Below, piece by piece: positions 32,143-33,581 of a DNA stretch of 33,581 nucleotides; the first letter of the stretch is position 1; the number at the start of each line of letters is the position of its first letter. Position numbers and translations under genes: made by a program. Source of the DNA: Pyrinomonadaceae bacterium (GTDB lineage: Bacteria > Acidobacteriota > Blastocatellia > Pyrinomonadales > Pyrinomonadaceae). The DNA is taken from assembly GCA_019694345.1 (NCBI GenBank), contig JAIBCA010000031.1, forward strand, positions 1-33,581, in the 5' to 3' direction. Below the pieces are notes generated by a model. That model was given only the letters and a program-made list of their open reading frames with translations, searched no databases and was not told where the DNA came from.

Positions 32143-33581
32143 ATGAACGAAAGAGCGGACAACCGAATTTTGGCACGTGCGGCTCCCCGGCATTTTTCTG
32201 GCCGTGAAGGCGAACTTGCCCGCATCGTCGAGTGTGCATACGCCGCAAAGCCCATCGGCCTTAACTTGCTTGCCAAGCCGGGTGCGGGAACGACCGAGCT
32301 GCTCAGACAGGCGTTTGACCGCTTGTTCGTCGAGCGTAACGGCGTGATCCCGGTATATTATGCTATCCGCGGTTCGGACACCGGCCCGCGTGAGGCCGCC
32401 CGTCGATTCGTCCATGACCTGCTCAAACAGACGGTTGCGTTCAGGAGCGGTGACCGCTCGTTGATCGACGTTTCGCCTGAGATGCACGAACTGGCCCAAC
32501 TCGCCGCTCCCGAGGATGCGTACTGGGTCGATCGTTTGGCTGAGGCTTACTATGCCGAGACCGACGCGGCCGATGACCGCTCGTACGTCAGAATGCTGCT
32601 GAGCACGCCGCTCAGGGCGGCCGCCCGTGGGGCCCGGATGTTCCTTTTGATCGACGACCTGCACCTGACATCGCTCATGCCGCATGGTTCTATCGTACTG
32701 GACGAACTACGGGACGTGTTCGAAGGGTCGGACGCGGCGTATGTTTTTGCCGGTGCCCGCCGAATGATGTACGGCCGCTGCGGTGTCGATATACTGCGGA
32801 TCGATGACTTCCGCGGCGATGCCGCCGCCCGAATGGTCGCTGCTATCGCTGACCGATACGGGGTGGCCGTCAACGACGAGACCCGTGACCTGATCGCCGA
32901 ACAGCTCAACGGCAGTCCGCGCAGCATCGGCCGTCTGTTCGCCTCGGCCGCCGAACGCGGCCTGAGCCTCGACAGTTTCCGGGCCGTCGAGAGCCTGTAT
33001 TGCGACGAGATATTCGGCGGGCGGATAGGCCGCGGTATCACCGCCGAGCTCGATGCGGCCGCGCCTGAATGTGTCCGCTTCAACCTCGCCGGGCTGCTTG
33101 CCCAAACGCTCGCGGCCGACGGCGGCCAGACGAAACTCAGGTCTTGGCGCCGGCGTCTGGGCGTCACCGGCCCCGAGTTTCGCTCGGCAATGTCTCACCT
33201 CAACGCCATCGAATACATCAGCCTGCGTTCGGGCCGTGTTTTTGCCGAGCCGGACAATTTACCGCTGGCCGATCACATTCGGGGTACCGCACGGCTCGAC
33301 GCCGGCGAGCCGCGAGGCCGCGTGGTCGGCGAAGCGATGGCCGAATACGTCAAACGTGCACCGGCGTTGATGGCCCGCGTTTATCGCCGTAATGCCGCGT
33401 TCGGGTTGCGGACGCTGCTTTCCCGGTTCGACTGTCAGGAAGTGCCGGCCGAGTTGATCGATTACAACAAGTTCGAATCTCGTATCAAGGGCCTCGCCGG
33501 CGAAGATCTGGCCGCCGCCCTTGCCGCGAGCACCGAATCAATTCGGCTGCCGCACATTGTCTATACGGCACACACATCGGC
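32143..33581 (+). CDS. Large ATPase-like protein with altered P-loop (runs off window)
   Basis: The frame from the ATG at 32143 is open to the last base, giving at least 479 residues; the C-terminal part is beyond the window. The N-terminus reads like an AAA/STAND-type domain: FSGREGELARI, then a P-loop-like AKPGAGTTELL (about 44-54). The expected GK[ST] is GTT, so the phosphate-binding Lys is Thr50. A Walker B-like FLLIDDLHL (about 167-175) keeps both acidic residues. GSPRSIGRL near residue 265 resembles the lid. A winged-helix-like region follows (about 305-375, SWRRRLGVTGPEFRSAMSHL), then a segment I cannot assign. It is 6 nt after the diguanylate cyclase, so the two are cotranscribed. I cannot tell whether it hydrolyses ATP; it may only bind nucleotide or act as a scaffold. 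Confidence 0.75.
   Translation, partial: MNERADNRILARAAPRHFSGREGELARIVECAYAAKPIGLNLLAKPGAGTTELLRQAFDRLFVERNGVIPVYYAIRGSDTGPREAARRFVHDLLKQTVAFRSGDRSLIDVSPEMHELAQLAAPEDAYWVDRLAEAYYAETDAADDRSYVRMLLSTPLRAAARGARMFLLIDDLHLTSLMPHGSIVLDELRDVFEGSDAAYVFAGARRMMYGRCGVDILRIDDFRGDAAARMVAAIADRYGVAVNDETRDLIAEQLNGSPRSIGRLFASAAERGLSLDSFRAVESLYCDEIFGGRIGRGITAELDAAAPECVRFNLAGLLAQTLAADGGQTKLRSWRRRLGVTGPEFRSAMSHLNAIEYISLRSGRVFAEPDNLPLADHIRGTARLDAGEPRGRVVGEAMAEYVKRAPALMARVYRRNAAFGLRTLLSRFDCQEVPAELIDYNKFESRIKGLAGEDLAAALAASTESIRLPHIVYTAHTS

Noticed and set aside
31450..32685. A 411-codon open frame on the minus strand across the diguanylate cyclase and the ATPase-like gene
   Set aside because: The plus strand has clear GGDEF, GAF and PocR motifs over the same bases. 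The antisense product has no recognisable domain and spans two unrelated genes, as expected of a shadow frame in GC-rich DNA.
1..33581. Mobile elements, CRISPR arrays, integron sites, tRNA and rRNA genes
   Set aside because: No transposase or integrase frame, no regularly spaced repeats, and no tRNA-like T-arm or acceptor pairing was found in the intergenic spaces.

Overview
The window is chromosomal DNA from a moderately GC-rich, diderm, free-living bacterium (about 55-60% GC by eye). It has an LpxL-type acyltransferase, many Sec lipoproteins with short Ser/Thr/Pro-rich tethers, ClpC, a CusF-SCO fusion lipoprotein, a CWC-type cysteine-rich protein and a PocR-GAF-GGDEF protein. Together these suggest Acidobacteriota, probably Blastocatellia/Pyrinomonadaceae. 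That placement is inference: there is no rRNA or other marker gene here. I saw no IS element, prophage, integron, CRISPR array, tRNA or rRNA.

Layout. 1-2.4 kb: a minus-strand desaturase followed by a truncated histidine kinase, diverging from an LpxL-like acyltransferase. 1.5-5.1 kb, plus: acyltransferase, acyl carrier protein, FabF-type ketosynthase, CWC protein and an exported S51 peptidase. 5.1-10.8 kb: a secreted zincin, an atypical Nramp-family transporter (minus), a modular secreted protein with a DUF5648-like repeat region, Pta (minus) and a DUF1232 protein. 11.1-13.5 kb: ClpC. 13.47-13.91 kb: a 440-nt gap rich in inverted repeats with no convincing gene. 13.9-17.1 kb, plus: a small unknown protein, a membrane-anchored lytic transglycosylase, an amidohydrolase and a TPR protein. 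17.1-19.3 kb, minus: a cutinase/PETase-like secreted hydrolase followed by the CusF-SCO lipoprotein.

19.36-29.97 kb is one long co-directional run: folD, a MazG-like pyrophosphohydrolase, coaE, two oligopeptide-binding lipoproteins, oppB, oppC, oppD, a LolA/LppX-like lipoprotein and oppF, ending at a clear intrinsic terminator. It encodes a complete peptide importer with two different receptors and an extra lipoprotein, joined to cofactor-biosynthesis genes. 30.1-33.6 kb: a PocR/GAF/GGDEF diguanylate cyclase followed 6 nt later by a large ATPase-like protein whose P-loop lacks the usual lysine; it runs off the window.

The best candidates for something undescribed are the structured gap downstream of clpC with its small downstream ORF, the diguanylate cyclase/degenerate-P-loop ATPase pair, the altered metal site of the Nramp protein, and the two-receptor Opp operon with its embedded lipoprotein.
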